DNA from: a virus
DNA length: 58,003 bases
Virus record (IMG/VR): IMGVR_UViG_3300044655_000564
Coordinates: 1 to 58,003 of that record
Direction: 5' to 3' (one strand)
Part shown: positions 7,849 through 16,869 of the stretch, one piece after another
Numbering within the stretch: the stretch's first letter is position 1
How the letters are laid out: each line of letters begins with the position of its first letter
Program-made: the position numbers and the translations under genes
Notes under the pieces: generated by a model
Told to the model about the DNA's origin: nothing
The model's database searches: none
Seen by the model: only the letters and a program-made list of their open reading frames with translations

Positions 7849-9224
7849 TGCCAAAATTAACTAACGAAACAGACATACAATATAAGCGTAGAGTAATTGA
7901 CATCAAGTCAGAGTCATTCTGTGCGGCCAAATGGTATAACGCTACTATATGGTTAGGCAGTGGCCAGACTACTAGTTGTCATCACCCTTTGCCTCACGCA
8001 ATTGATCGTGATGCTATTGCTATTAATCCTAGTGCTATACATAATACACCCGAAAAGAAAGAACAACGTAGACAGATGCAGGCGGGCGAACGTCCTAGTG
8101 GTTGTGAATACTGCTGGAAGATAGAAGACATGTACAAGGATCCTAAGTATGCTGGTCAAGATGTTCCTGTGCCAATTAGTGATCGTGTATACAAAACAGT
8201 AATTTATGATGATAAGGATTTAGATCTTGCCTATAACACCAACTATCGAGAAGACGTCAATTTACAAACTTTGGAAATTGCATTCGACAGAACTTGCCAG
8301 CTTGCTTGTAGCTACTGTAACCCTGCTTTCAGTACTTCCTGGGTTAGAGATATTAAACGCAATGGAGCCTATGAACATCTTGTATCTGACGGACGCAATC
8401 ACTTTACTCACACTCACGATAGTAGTCAACTGTTTACTATTGATCAAGTCAATCCTTACGTTGAAGCGTTCTTTGCTTGGTGGGAATCAGACCTACACCG
8501 AACATTAAAAGAGCTACGTATCACAGGTGGTGAACCACTTATGTCGGGCTATACTTGGAGGCTGATTGATTGGTTTAAAGAACATAGAGGTCTGAGTAAG
8601 ACACGCCTAGCAATCAATAGTAACCTAGGGTTTGATAGAGAAAAATTGGAGCAATTATTAGATGCTACACAAGGTATTGAATTGGATTTATACACTAGCA
8701 ACGAATCCTGGGGGCGTCATGCAATGTATATACGTGATGGCCTGGATTGGGATGAATGGGTTAGTAATTTGGTATATCTATTGGATAGCGGCAAACTGCG
8801 AGGCCTACATGTTATGTGTACCATCAATGCCTTATGCCTACTAAGCCTTACTGATTTATTATGGATGATTGTAAAACTAAAACAGAAGTATGGTAAGGAT
8901 AGTATTAACTTTAGTCTAAACATTCTACGCTTTCCGAGTTTCCAAAGTCCGTTAATCTTACCGTTAGAAATGCGTGAACAATTTGCTAAGGATCTAGGAC
9001 AGTTCGGTACTGCGGCACACGAAGAGCTACATGAATTTGAATTTAACCAACTACAAAGATTGATCGAATACTTAAACACTGTAGACAGTCCGCATAACGG
9101 AGCACTATCACGTGAAGTTTTACAACGTGACTTTAAAAACTTTTATCAACAATATGACCAAAGACGCGGTCTAGACTTTAAATATACATTTCCACAACTG
9201 GCTGACTGGTACGATACACTATGA
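7848..9224 (+). CDS. Twitch/SPASM-type radical SAM protein
   Basis: A 458-residue enzyme and the first of five consecutive radical SAM genes. The cluster motif is CQLACSYC (C150, C154, C157), and ITGGEPLM (225-232) is the SAM-binding element. Cysteines C25, C44, C86 and C89 (FCAAKW, SCHHP, GCEYC) form the N-terminal auxiliary-cluster region. The C-terminal 50 residues (FYQQYDQRRGLDFKYTFP) are extra relative to its neighbours. It starts with TAATG overlap after the QPKESY-domain gene and ends with ATGA overlap into the next gene, so translation is probably coupled. The substrate is unknown. Confidence 0.85.
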   Translation: MPKLTNETDIQYKRRVIDIKSESFCAAKWYNATIWLGSGQTTSCHHPLPHAIDRDAIAINPSAIHNTPEKKEQRRQMQAGERPSGCEYCWKIEDMYKDPKYAGQDVPVPISDRVYKTVIYDDKDLDLAYNTNYREDVNLQTLEIAFDRTCQLACSYCNPAFSTSWVRDIKRNGAYEHLVSDGRNHFTHTHDSSQLFTIDQVNPYVEAFFAWWESDLHRTLKELRITGGEPLMSGYTWRLIDWFKEHRGLSKTRLAINSNLGFDREKLEQLLDATQGIELDLYTSNESWGRHAMYIRDGLDWDEWVSNLVYLLDSGKLRGLHVMCTINALCLLSLTDLLWMIVKLKQKYGKDSINFSLNILRFPSFQSPLILPLEMREQFAKDLGQFGTAAHEELHEFEFNQLQRLIEYLNTVDSPHNGALSREVLQRDFKNFYQQYDQRRGLDFKYTFPQLADWYDTL

Positions 9225-10555
9225 AAATAAAAAAAACGCAGGGCAACTTTAAAAATTATGATTACAATAGCACAATGCCAATCTATTGTGATCCTGACGA
9301 GTTAACCCAACGACACGTAGAACTACTAACCGAAAGTAAAACATTCTGTATATTGCCGTGGATACACCTACATGGACTACCCGACGGCCGTGCGTATCCT
9401 TGTTGTCTAGCCGATATGTGGCAACCATTGGGTGATTTTAGAAAGAACACCATGGCTGAAGTTTGGAACGACGAACCTATGCGCCAACTTCGATTAAACA
9501 TGCTTAATGATGTACCTAATAAGACTTGTTCTAAATGTTATGAACTAGAAGACAATGGCCTTTTTAGCATGCGGAATAGTTTTAGTAAAGATTTCGGTCA
9601 CTTAATCGAACTAACGGATGAAACTAATATTGATGGCAGTTTAAATGATTTTAATATTCGTTACTATGATGTACGTTTCAGTAATCTATGTAATTTACGC
9701 TGTCGTACTTGTGGGCCTTGGTTCAGCAGTAATTGGTATCCAGAACATATCAAGCTATACGGTAAAAAGCCCGAGGTGCTAGGCAGAGAAATGGCCAGTG
9801 TTGAATATGCAGGTCGCCACAAGTATGACATGTGGGAGCAACTACAAGAACACATTCCTAATCTAGAGCAAATTTACTTTGCTGGGGGTGAACCGCTGAT
9901 CATGGAAGAGCATTACATGTTACTTAATGAATTGATCAAACGTGAAATGTTCCATGTTCGACTAATATACAACACTAACTTTAGTGTATTCAAATATAAA
10001 GACCAAGATATATTTGAACTTTGGAAAATGTTTGATACAGTTAGTGTTGGTGCTAGTTTAGATGACAATTATAGCCGTGGCGAATATTTACGTAAGGGTC
10101 AGGTATGGAGCGAAGTTGTAGAGAATCGACGTAGGATGCAGGAAATTTGTCCTTATGTAGACTTCTATGTAAGCAGTACAGTAAGTCTTTACAATGTCTT
10201 ACACGTTACAGACTTCCATAAAGAATGGGTAGACTTAGGACTTCTAAGGCCGCAGGATTGGAATATTAATCTATGTCAAAGTCCGGATCGTGACCGTGCT
10301 GATGCGTTGCCGCAGGTATATAAAGATCAAGCAATTGCTAAAATAGAAGAACATATCAAATGGTTAGAGCCGCAGGATCGCATCAGTCGTGCTACTGGTG
10401 GTTACAAAGGCATTGTTAATTTCCTTAAGCAACACGATAACAGCCATTTCTTAGCAGACTTTTTTAAAGCCAACGATGACATGGATCGTGTACGCGAAGA
10501 AAAATTTGAAGATGTATACCCAGAATATAAAGATTTGAGATCATATGTCAAATAA
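9221..10555 (+). CDS. Twitch/SPASM-type radical SAM protein
   Basis: A 444-residue protein with the core motif CNLRCRTC (C157, C161, C164) and FAGGEPLI. The auxiliary-cluster region is clear: CILPW (C43), YPCC (C61, C62) and CSKC (C103, C106), with MRQLRLNMLNDVP between, the pattern that precedes the last two cysteines in its relatives. It overlaps the genes on both sides (ATGA upstream, 11 bases downstream). It resembles the proteins at 10545 and 12849 most, implying duplication followed by divergence. No substrate can be inferred. Confidence 0.85.
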   Translation: MKIKKTQGNFKNYDYNSTMPIYCDPDELTQRHVELLTESKTFCILPWIHLHGLPDGRAYPCCLADMWQPLGDFRKNTMAEVWNDEPMRQLRLNMLNDVPNKTCSKCYELEDNGLFSMRNSFSKDFGHLIELTDETNIDGSLNDFNIRYYDVRFSNLCNLRCRTCGPWFSSNWYPEHIKLYGKKPEVLGREMASVEYAGRHKYDMWEQLQEHIPNLEQIYFAGGEPLIMEEHYMLLNELIKREMFHVRLIYNTNFSVFKYKDQDIFELWKMFDTVSVGASLDDNYSRGEYLRKGQVWSEVVENRRRMQEICPYVDFYVSSTVSLYNVLHVTDFHKEWVDLGLLRPQDWNINLCQSPDRDRADALPQVYKDQAIAKIEEHIKWLEPQDRISRATGGYKGIVNFLKQHDNSHFLADFFKANDDMDRVREEKFEDVYPEYKDLRSYVK

Positions 10556-11744
10556 AGAACTTCCACAAACAATATGTATGTTACCATGGGTCAGCATTGA
10601 AACTAGTCCCATCGGTAGTATACGTCCTTGCTGTTTATCAGTAGATGAAATTACTCGCCCTGATGGTAGTAAATACAGTCTTAGAGAAAATACCCTAGAA
10701 GAAATATATCACAGTGACTATATGAAGAATCTACGGCAAGATTTCTTAGATGGTGTTAAACCCGAAACTTGTCGTCGTTGCTGGGATGAAGAAGCTAGTG
10801 GGCGTACTAGTAAACGTATGAACAGTCGAGTTCGTCTTAAAGAGCAATATCGACAAGTAGATTGGTATAATACAGATCCCAACCAACTATGGTTTATTGA
10901 TCTTAAACTAGGTAACATCTGTAACTTAAAATGTCGCATCTGTGGTAGTTGGTCAAGCAGTAAATGGGCCAAGGAAGAGATGGATTATGTTGGTGGCGAT
11001 CGTAAAAAACACCTTGCTTATCAATTCCTAACAGATGGCGCTTGGCCAAGAGAAAGCCCAACATTTTGGGAAAATCTAAAAGCACTGTTGCCTAATATTA
11101 AGTACTTTGAGTTTACTGGTGGTGAGCCGTTTCTTATTCAACAACATTTTGACCTATTGGAGTACGCAGTTGAGCATGATTACGCTAAAAACATTGAAAT
11201 TCATTACAATACTAATGGCACTGTTTTTCCTGAGCAACATAGTATATGGAGTCATTTTAAACATGTCGAGGTGGCGTTCTCAATCGACAATACCGGCGCA
11301 CGATTTGAGTATGAAAGATATGGTGCGAATTGGGATGAAGTACAGGCCAACATAAGCAAGTTTAATGCCCTGCGTAACGCTAAATTTAGCACCCAAATCT
11401 GTTTGACTATTAACACACAAAATGTTTATTATCTTCAAGAACTATGTGACTGGATTCAGACACAAACATTTGATCATACATTCTTTAATATGTTACATGA
11501 TCCGTGGCACATGTGTATTAGTCGCATGCCCGATACTGCTAAACAGTTGGTTATTGAACATTTAGAGTCGGGTAAATTTATACCAGCGCACTTGCCTGAA
11601 ATAACAAATGTTATTCAATTTATTAAAAATGGTGCCAGTAGCGACGGTAGCGAGTTTATTAAATGGATGAAAATTGCCGACCAATACAGAGATCAAAATT
11701 TCTCCGATACACACAAAGAAATAGCTCAAGCTATAGGCTACTAA
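10545..11744 (+). CDS. Twitch/SPASM-type radical SAM protein
   Basis: A 399-residue protein. Core cluster motif CNLKCRIC (C126, C130, C133) and FTGGEPFL; N-terminal cysteines at C11 (CMLPW), C29-C30 (RPCC), C76 and C79 (CRRC). The early part MSNKELPQTICMLPW lines up with VSKPQTLCLAPW of the gene at 12849, which helped to set that gene's start. Its stop overlaps the ATG of the next radical SAM gene in a TAATG. It is a close paralogue of its neighbours in a presumed common transcript. Confidence 0.85.
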   Translation: MSNKELPQTICMLPWVSIETSPIGSIRPCCLSVDEITRPDGSKYSLRENTLEEIYHSDYMKNLRQDFLDGVKPETCRRCWDEEASGRTSKRMNSRVRLKEQYRQVDWYNTDPNQLWFIDLKLGNICNLKCRICGSWSSSKWAKEEMDYVGGDRKKHLAYQFLTDGAWPRESPTFWENLKALLPNIKYFEFTGGEPFLIQQHFDLLEYAVEHDYAKNIEIHYNTNGTVFPEQHSIWSHFKHVEVAFSIDNTGARFEYERYGANWDEVQANISKFNALRNAKFSTQICLTINTQNVYYLQELCDWIQTQTFDHTFFNMLHDPWHMCISRMPDTAKQLVIEHLESGKFIPAHLPEITNVIQFIKNGASSDGSEFIKWMKIADQYRDQNFSDTHKEIAQAIGY

Positions 11745-12856
11745 TGGAACGGGTCATTAATATTGTTGATTACCATCAGCGGACTAATAATAGTCAAATA
11801 TTCTATGACAAAAAAGCAGAAAATCTTCAACGATGCCTACACCCGTGGACTAACCTGGTAGTTAATCATTACGGGGATACTTATATTTGTAACAGTCCAG
11901 CTTGGTTGCCAAAAAGCATCGGTAGCATTTTAGACTACAGTAATTTCTTTGACTTATTAAACAGTTATGAAGCCAGAAGCATCCGCAGTGAGGTGGGATC
12001 TAATAGGTATACATACTGTAATCAACAGATATGTTCGCATCTAGCCACCGAGTCAGCACGGCAAAAATACAATACTGTGCCGACTTTAGGGGATCAGTTA
12101 TTGACTGAAGAGCAGTTCACTAAACACAGTACTGTAACAACACTGCCTCGTGAAATTTGTTTTGATTTTGATTATACCTGCAACTTTCGTTGTCCTAGTT
12201 GCCGAACTGACATAATCAATCACAATCACGGTCCTATAGCGGATGTCAACCGTAAACTAGTTGAACGTATTAAACATTCTATTATTGATCTGTACATAGA
12301 AAAAGATGCTACATTAATCGTTAGATGGGCTGGAGGTGAACCATTTCTTAGCCATGCTTATTTAGATCTATGGGATTACATAAGTCAACACCCTAGTAGG
12401 ATAAAAAATGTTATTCAAACAAATGGCAGTTATCTATCGCGTCGCGACAATCTATTAGAAAAATTCTTACCTTATGTTAGTGAACTCAGAATAAGTTTTG
12501 ATGCTGCTAGTGCCGAAACCTATAGCAAAATTAGAGTAAATGGTGTGTGGGAAGATCTATTAGATAACTGTCTTTATATTAAAGAATTAATAACTCGACT
12601 AGGTTGTTCAACACGGTTAGTTAGTGATTTTGTAGTTCAACTTGATAATTATAAAGAAATCCCTAAGTACATAGAAATTGTTAAAGATCTAGGATTCAAT
12701 AAGATAAATCTATCTAGGATGTGGAACTGGGATACTTGGGATATGGATGAGTTTGCTAGACTAAACATATCAGATTCAAATCATCCTGATCATCAAGAAT
12801 TATTAGAAATACTAGCACCGTATAGAAATGACCGAGGGATACATATCAGTGTCTAA
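11744..12856 (+). CDS. Radical SAM protein of a second subtype
   Basis: The ATG overlapping the previous stop (TAATG, 11744) gives 370 residues; a longer reading frame upstream lies inside the preceding gene. The core motif is CNFRCPSCR (C146, C150, C153) and the SAM element is WAGGEPFL (195-202). N-terminal cysteines C31 (CLHPW), C49 (YICN), C92 and C97 are spaced differently from those in its neighbours, and CxxC is replaced by CNQQIC. The CPSCR variant is shared with CASCR in the protein at 31417, so these two form a subgroup. The substrate is unknown. Confidence 0.82.
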   Translation: MERVINIVDYHQRTNNSQIFYDKKAENLQRCLHPWTNLVVNHYGDTYICNSPAWLPKSIGSILDYSNFFDLLNSYEARSIRSEVGSNRYTYCNQQICSHLATESARQKYNTVPTLGDQLLTEEQFTKHSTVTTLPREICFDFDYTCNFRCPSCRTDIINHNHGPIADVNRKLVERIKHSIIDLYIEKDATLIVRWAGGEPFLSHAYLDLWDYISQHPSRIKNVIQTNGSYLSRRDNLLEKFLPYVSELRISFDAASAETYSKIRVNGVWEDLLDNCLYIKELITRLGCSTRLVSDFVVQLDNYKEIPKYIEIVKDLGFNKINLSRMWNWDTWDMDEFARLNISDSNHPDHQELLEILAPYRNDRGIHISV

Positions 12857-14141
12857 ACCGCAAACACTTTGTTTAGCACCGTGGGTACACACATACCTTA
12901 GTCCACAAACTGAGCGCCGTATGTGCTGTGCTAGTCGTGAGCCCGCACAGAACTTTGAACAGTACATTGACACTAGTGCTGGCACAGGCCGGTACATTCC
13001 TATTACATTAGAAGAACACTGGAACAGCGATCACATGAAGTCAGTGCGCCGCCGTATGATGGCAGGTGAAACCTTACCCGAGTGTGAAGTGTGTAATGAC
13101 AAGCTATTGAATACGTCCGTTTACCGTAGTTATTTTGATAGCCTCTTTGGTCATAAGTATTTACAAGTATTAGAGAATACTCTACCAGACGGAACTACTA
13201 CACTTCGTCCAGTTAGTTGGGATTATCGCTTTAGTAACTTGTGTAATTTCAAATGTCGTATGTGTGGAGATATGTTATCCAGCGCATGGGAGTCAGAACA
13301 GCGTCAACACAATATGATCAATTGGTCTAATCCAAAGAATAATTGGATGAAGGCCGAAGTCAAAGAGCAGATTACTGCCTTTCAAGATAGTCAAATAGAA
13401 CAAGAGTTTGCAGAAGCTGTAGAAGAGCATCGAGTAGAAGAGGTATATTGGGTAGGCGGAGAGCCACTGATGTACGAACAACATTGGCGTTATATGAAAC
13501 GCATTGTTGAACTAGGAGATGGTAAAAATGTTTACGCAAGGTATAACACAAATCTTAGCCGCGTCAACTATCGTGGTGTCAATCTCTACACTGACATTTT
13601 ATCTGGGTTACGCGATTGGCAAATCTGCGCAAGCCTCGACGGAACTGGCCCAATTGGAGAATACATTAGAACAGGACTTGACTATAATTCATGGCTTACA
13701 AATTTCCGTGAGGGAGTTAGAATCGCAGGTCACAGACGCCAAATGCGAATTGACTTCACTCTCACACTCCCAGGAATGTTCGAAATCCAAAACATTAGCC
13801 GCCTTGCTGAAGAAGAAGGTGTTGACATACTTGCCAAAGTAATTTTTAGTTTTAGCCCTGATATTATTATGTCGCCGCTAGCCCTACCTAAGGACATATT
13901 ACATCCTTGGATAGATGAACTACTAGCTGGTCCGCTCCCTGACTCACTACGGGACATATTAATACAGCTTAAAACTAGACCTACATTTCAAGAACAATGG
14001 TCCAACGAATGGACGGTTGCGTTAGTTAAAGGCAAGAATCGGATCTTACAGTTAGAGGCCATCAGAAAAGATACATATACTTTAGCAGACATATTAAAAG
14101 AGAGACCAGAAGTATATGAGTGGTATCAATCAATCAGTTAA
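12849..14141 (+). CDS. Twitch/SPASM-type radical SAM protein, GTG start
   Basis: A 430-residue enzyme with CNFKCRMC (C132, C136, C139) and VGGEPLM; auxiliary cysteines C8 (CLAPW), C26-C27 (MCC), C79 and C82 (CEVC). An ATG at 12828 would add 7 residues, but GAGGGA lies about 9 bases before the GTG at 12849, and starting there aligns the protein with its paralogue at 10545. The gene overlaps the previous stop by 8 bases. Codon choice changes around 13620-13830, where several CTC leucine codons appear, whereas TTA/CTA predominate elsewhere. That is where a second open frame overlaps. Confidence 0.83.
   Translation: MSKPQTLCLAPWVHTYLSPQTERRMCCASREPAQNFEQYIDTSAGTGRYIPITLEEHWNSDHMKSVRRRMMAGETLPECEVCNDKLLNTSVYRSYFDSLFGHKYLQVLENTLPDGTTTLRPVSWDYRFSNLCNFKCRMCGDMLSSAWESEQRQHNMINWSNPKNNWMKAEVKEQITAFQDSQIEQEFAEAVEEHRVEEVYWVGGEPLMYEQHWRYMKRIVELGDGKNVYARYNTNLSRVNYRGVNLYTDILSGLRDWQICASLDGTGPIGEYIRTGLDYNSWLTNFREGVRIAGHRRQMRIDFTLTLPGMFEIQNISRLAEEEGVDILAKVIFSFSPDIIMSPLALPKDILHPWIDELLAGPLPDSLRDILIQLKTRPTFQEQWSNEWTVALVKGKNRILQLEAIRKDTYTLADILKERPEVYEWYQSIS
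13528..13842 (+). CDS. Candidate embedded spanin-like membrane protein (alternate frame)
   Basis: Lies wholly inside the radical SAM gene in another frame and would encode 104 residues. AGGAG (13514-13518) precedes the ATG at 13528 by 9 bases. The product has an N-terminal hydrophobic segment (ILAASTIVVSISTLTFYLG) followed by a region with nine of ten heptad a/d positions hydrophobic (from AQLENTLEQDL through VRELESQVTDAKCEL). One membrane anchor plus a periplasmic coiled coil is the layout of Rz-type inner-membrane spanins. Alternate-frame shadows can be hydrophobic by chance, but the heptad regularity and codon shift in the host frame favour a real gene. No function is proven. Confidence 0.35.
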   Translation: MFTQGITQILAASTIVVSISTLTFYLGYAIGKSAQASTELAQLENTLEQDLTIIHGLQISVRELESQVTDAKCELTSLSHSQECSKSKTLAALLKKKVLTYLPK

Positions 14142-15300
14142 AGTAACTCTACGAAATCCTATAGATAAAAATGATCTATTAGATTACTACATAATTCCAA
14201 ATGATACCCAACTTGCTCGAGATTGGGTTAACGCACTTAAAAAGTTATTGCAAACTGGAAATCTACTAGAAAAGAATTTCTGTTTTATGGGTTTTCCTAA
14301 AACTTCTCGGACTATAGAATATCTCTGCAATGAATTAAATACCAGCGTAGTAACTATCAATAACTTTGATTTTACTCTACACGGATTAGAAAACTATGTC
14401 ATTGAAGAATGGTTCCATCCTAACACTGTACGCTTCCCAGATACATATCCTATAGAAGACAGGACAACCGGTACCGCACTGTCTAATAATAGACTACAGT
14501 TAGGACTTCACCCAAAGCACTCTGTATTAAACCAATTACATAATCATTTCGAACGACTACAGGGCACAGTCAATAATTTAAGTCCTTATTATCGTGTAGC
14601 AGATTATGAAACGAAGTACGCTATTAGACAATTAAACATTATATGCCACGAATTAGAAAATTTAATTTTAAGTCAGCGCAAGGAACGAGCAGTTCCTGAA
14701 TGGCAACGACCCAGCCAGATAAACACCTTCCTACACGCTGAACGATATACGTTAACGAATGAGCATAAACAAGGATTTGTTACTAATGGATATGATCGTA
14801 AATTTGGTCATGTATATATGCACTGGGCCCAAATTGGTAAGACGCTATTTGAGGTATGGAGAGATGAAGGTGCGCCCGAACTAACCGATACGGTATGTGA
14901 AGCAATTACTCATTTAGAATACTACTCGGGTGAGTTTGATATTGAGTGGGCTAAGGATGTTACAAAAGATTCCGGATATCCGTGGCACAATAAAGAACAA
15001 CAAGAGTTTGATAACTGGCTCAAAGACAACGGGTTAAATCCGCAAGATCCCAACTTAAGTTTAGGATACTTACCAATCGGCCAAGTTGATTTACAGCGTA
15101 GTTTTAATACAGAAGACATGTTTGCTATCTGGGATCAATTAAGTCAGCATTTGGATGTCTATAGTATAGAAGTAGATGGGGTTAAAAACACGTTCGAGTT
15201 TTGCTGGAGCGATGGTACGTATAAACAACAACAAATAGACATGATGAAGCCCGGATATGATCACAGTAGCAAGGAGAAAAACGATGAATTGGCTGCGTAA
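14116..15300 (+). CDS. Unknown 394-residue protein of the radical SAM operon
   Basis: I do not recognise the family. The protein is soluble, rich in His, Asn and Trp, with segments such as NFCFMGFPKTSRTIEYL, HLHNHFERLQG-like LHNHFERLQGTVNNL, FGHVYMHWAQIGKTL and LGYLPIGQVDLQRSF. The middle is strongly helical; there are no membrane segments or clustered cysteines. It overlaps the last radical SAM gene by 26 bases and ends 17 bases into a 33-residue gene that leads to the carbamoyltransferase. Its position suggests it works with the radical SAM enzymes, perhaps as a binding protein or substrate carrier, but this is only context. Confidence 0.6.
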   Translation: MSGINQSVKVTLRNPIDKNDLLDYYIIPNDTQLARDWVNALKKLLQTGNLLEKNFCFMGFPKTSRTIEYLCNELNTSVVTINNFDFTLHGLENYVIEEWFHPNTVRFPDTYPIEDRTTGTALSNNRLQLGLHPKHSVLNQLHNHFERLQGTVNNLSPYYRVADYETKYAIRQLNIICHELENLILSQRKERAVPEWQRPSQINTFLHAERYTLTNEHKQGFVTNGYDRKFGHVYMHWAQIGKTLFEVWRDEGAPELTDTVCEAITHLEYYSGEFDIEWAKDVTKDSGYPWHNKEQQEFDNWLKDNGLNPQDPNLSLGYLPIGQVDLQRSFNTEDMFAIWDQLSQHLDVYSIEVDGVKNTFEFCWSDGTYKQQQIDMMKPGYDHSSKEKNDELAA

Positions 15301-15385
15301 CTTATATTATAGAATTAAATTAGAAATTAACTACCGACGTAGATTAAAAGAACTGCGCAAGCGTGATCCGTTTATCTACAAATGA
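15284..15385 (+). CDS. 33-residue basic peptide gene
   Basis: A short frame encodes MNWLRNLYYRIKL followed by EINYRRRLKELRKRDPFIYK. AAGGAG (15271-15276) sits 7 bases before its ATG, and its TGA overlaps the carbamoyltransferase ATG (ATGA), which argues strongly for a real coupled gene. The peptide is very basic and aromatic, probably an amphipathic helix that could bind nucleic acid or membrane. It overlaps the last 17 bases of the 394-residue gene. Function unknown. Confidence 0.6.
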   Translation: MNWLRNLYYRIKLEINYRRRLKELRKRDPFIYK

Positions 15386-16869
15386 TTCTAGGAATATCAG
15401 CCGGGTTTCATGACGCGGCAGTTACATTAGTCAACGATCGAGGTGAGATCGTATTTGCTGGACATAGCGAACGCTACAGCAAACGTAAACACGATCCTAA
15501 ATTACATCCTGATCTAATCAAAGACATGTTAGCCTACGGCACACCAGATCGGATAGCTTACTATGAAAGACCATGGGTTAAGAAGACTCGTCAATTGTAT
15601 GCTGGCCAGTATAGCGAGCTAACCAAAGACTGGTCGGTGCGTGCTATGGTTAAAGAAGCAGCGCCGGCTCTGGCGCACTTGCCTATTAAAACATTTAACC
15701 ATCACTTGAGTCATGCGGCGGCAGGATTTCAAACAAGTCCATACGATACAGCCACAGTAGTGGTTATTGATGCTATAGGCGAGTGGGACACAATTAGTAT
15801 TTGGTCAGCGTACTATGATGACCGTGGGCAAGCACATTATGATAAAGTGTGGGGACAGAAATATCCACACAGCATTGGATTAATGTACAGTGCGTTTACA
15901 AAAAGTGTAGGGTTAAAACCCTTAGACGAAGAATATATCCTAATGGGCATGGCTAGTTGGGGCAAGGCTCCAAATTGGTTCCAAGCTGATAATCTTAAAG
16001 CCAGTTTGATCGAAGACGATGCAGCAATGATCTTTAAACATAATCTACACATTGGCTTACCTGGCAAGATCAAAGGTAATTGGTCAGACGAAGATATAGC
16101 ACGAGCAGCACAAAACTTGACAGAAGATCTAATTGGTAGTATAATGATAAAGGCTAGCGACCTAGCCCCAAATAGCAATTTAGTCTATTGTGGTGGCGTA
16201 GCACTTAACTGTAGTGCTAATAGAATACTAGGAGAATATTTTGATAACATTTGGATTATGCCTAATCCCGGCGATGCTGGGTCTAGTCTTGGCGCGGCAG
16301 CAATGGCTTATGGCAGAAGATTGGTTTGGACTAATGCTTTCTTGGGCTATGATATTAGTGGTGATTACCCTGTTAAAGATATCATTTCCGAGTTGGTTAC
16401 TAACAAGATTGTTGGGGTAGCCAGTGGTCGGGCAGAGTTTGGCCCTAGAGCATTAGGCAATCGTAGTTTATTAGCGGATCCTAGAGGTCCGGATATTAAG
16501 GATAAGGTAAATGAAATTAAACGCAGACAACAGTTCAGACCTTTTGCGCCAGTTATTATGGAAGAATTGGTGCATGACTTTTTTGATATGCCTGTAGCTT
16601 GGGATCGTAGCCCTTACATGCAGACTGTGGCTCATTGCCGCTGTCCTTTGGATTTTCCCGCTATTGTACACGTTGATGGGACTAGTCGTGTACAAACAGT
16701 TCCAAAAGATGGTTCAGGAATTAGACAACTCTTAGAGCAATGGTATATATGGACTGGCTGTCCTATGTTACTTAATACAAGTTTAAACATTAGAGGTGAG
16801 CCTATGGTTAATGATCGTAGTGACGCTGACCGTTTTGAAAAGTTATACGGAGTACAAGTTTTATCATGA
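15382..16869 (+). CDS. NodU/CmcH-type carbamoyltransferase
   Basis: Transfers a carbamoyl group from carbamoyl phosphate through a carbamoyl-adenylate to a hydroxyl, usually of a sugar or antibiotic. The family start ILGISAGFHDAAVTLV, the metal-binding NHHLSHAA motif (H107, H108, H111), VVIDAIGEWDT and the C-terminal GPRALGNRSLLADPR and FRPFAPVIMEE are all present. At 495 residues it is shorter than many NodU proteins but has both TsaD-like and C-terminal domains. It lies in an overlapping operon after the radical SAM genes and before the APS-kinase-like gene, so a decorated sugar, base or small molecule is a plausible acceptor. Confidence 0.88.
   Translation: MILGISAGFHDAAVTLVNDRGEIVFAGHSERYSKRKHDPKLHPDLIKDMLAYGTPDRIAYYERPWVKKTRQLYAGQYSELTKDWSVRAMVKEAAPALAHLPIKTFNHHLSHAAAGFQTSPYDTATVVVIDAIGEWDTISIWSAYYDDRGQAHYDKVWGQKYPHSIGLMYSAFTKSVGLKPLDEEYILMGMASWGKAPNWFQADNLKASLIEDDAAMIFKHNLHIGLPGKIKGNWSDEDIARAAQNLTEDLIGSIMIKASDLAPNSNLVYCGGVALNCSANRILGEYFDNIWIMPNPGDAGSSLGAAAMAYGRRLVWTNAFLGYDISGDYPVKDIISELVTNKIVGVASGRAEFGPRALGNRSLLADPRGPDIKDKVNEIKRRQQFRPFAPVIMEELVHDFFDMPVAWDRSPYMQTVAHCRCPLDFPAIVHVDGTSRVQTVPKDGSGIRQLLEQWYIWTGCPMLLNTSLNIRGEPMVNDRSDADRFEKLYGVQVLS

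Noticed and set aside
8227-8508. Hydrophobic alternate-frame ORF inside the radical SAM gene at 7848
   Set aside because: It needs a TTG start with only a weak upstream site and shows no regular topology; hydrophobic shadow frames are common here.
15837-16178. Leftward 113-codon ORF antisense to the carbamoyltransferase
   Set aside because: Opposite strand in a tightly packed rightward operon with no promoter or ribosome site; a shadow.
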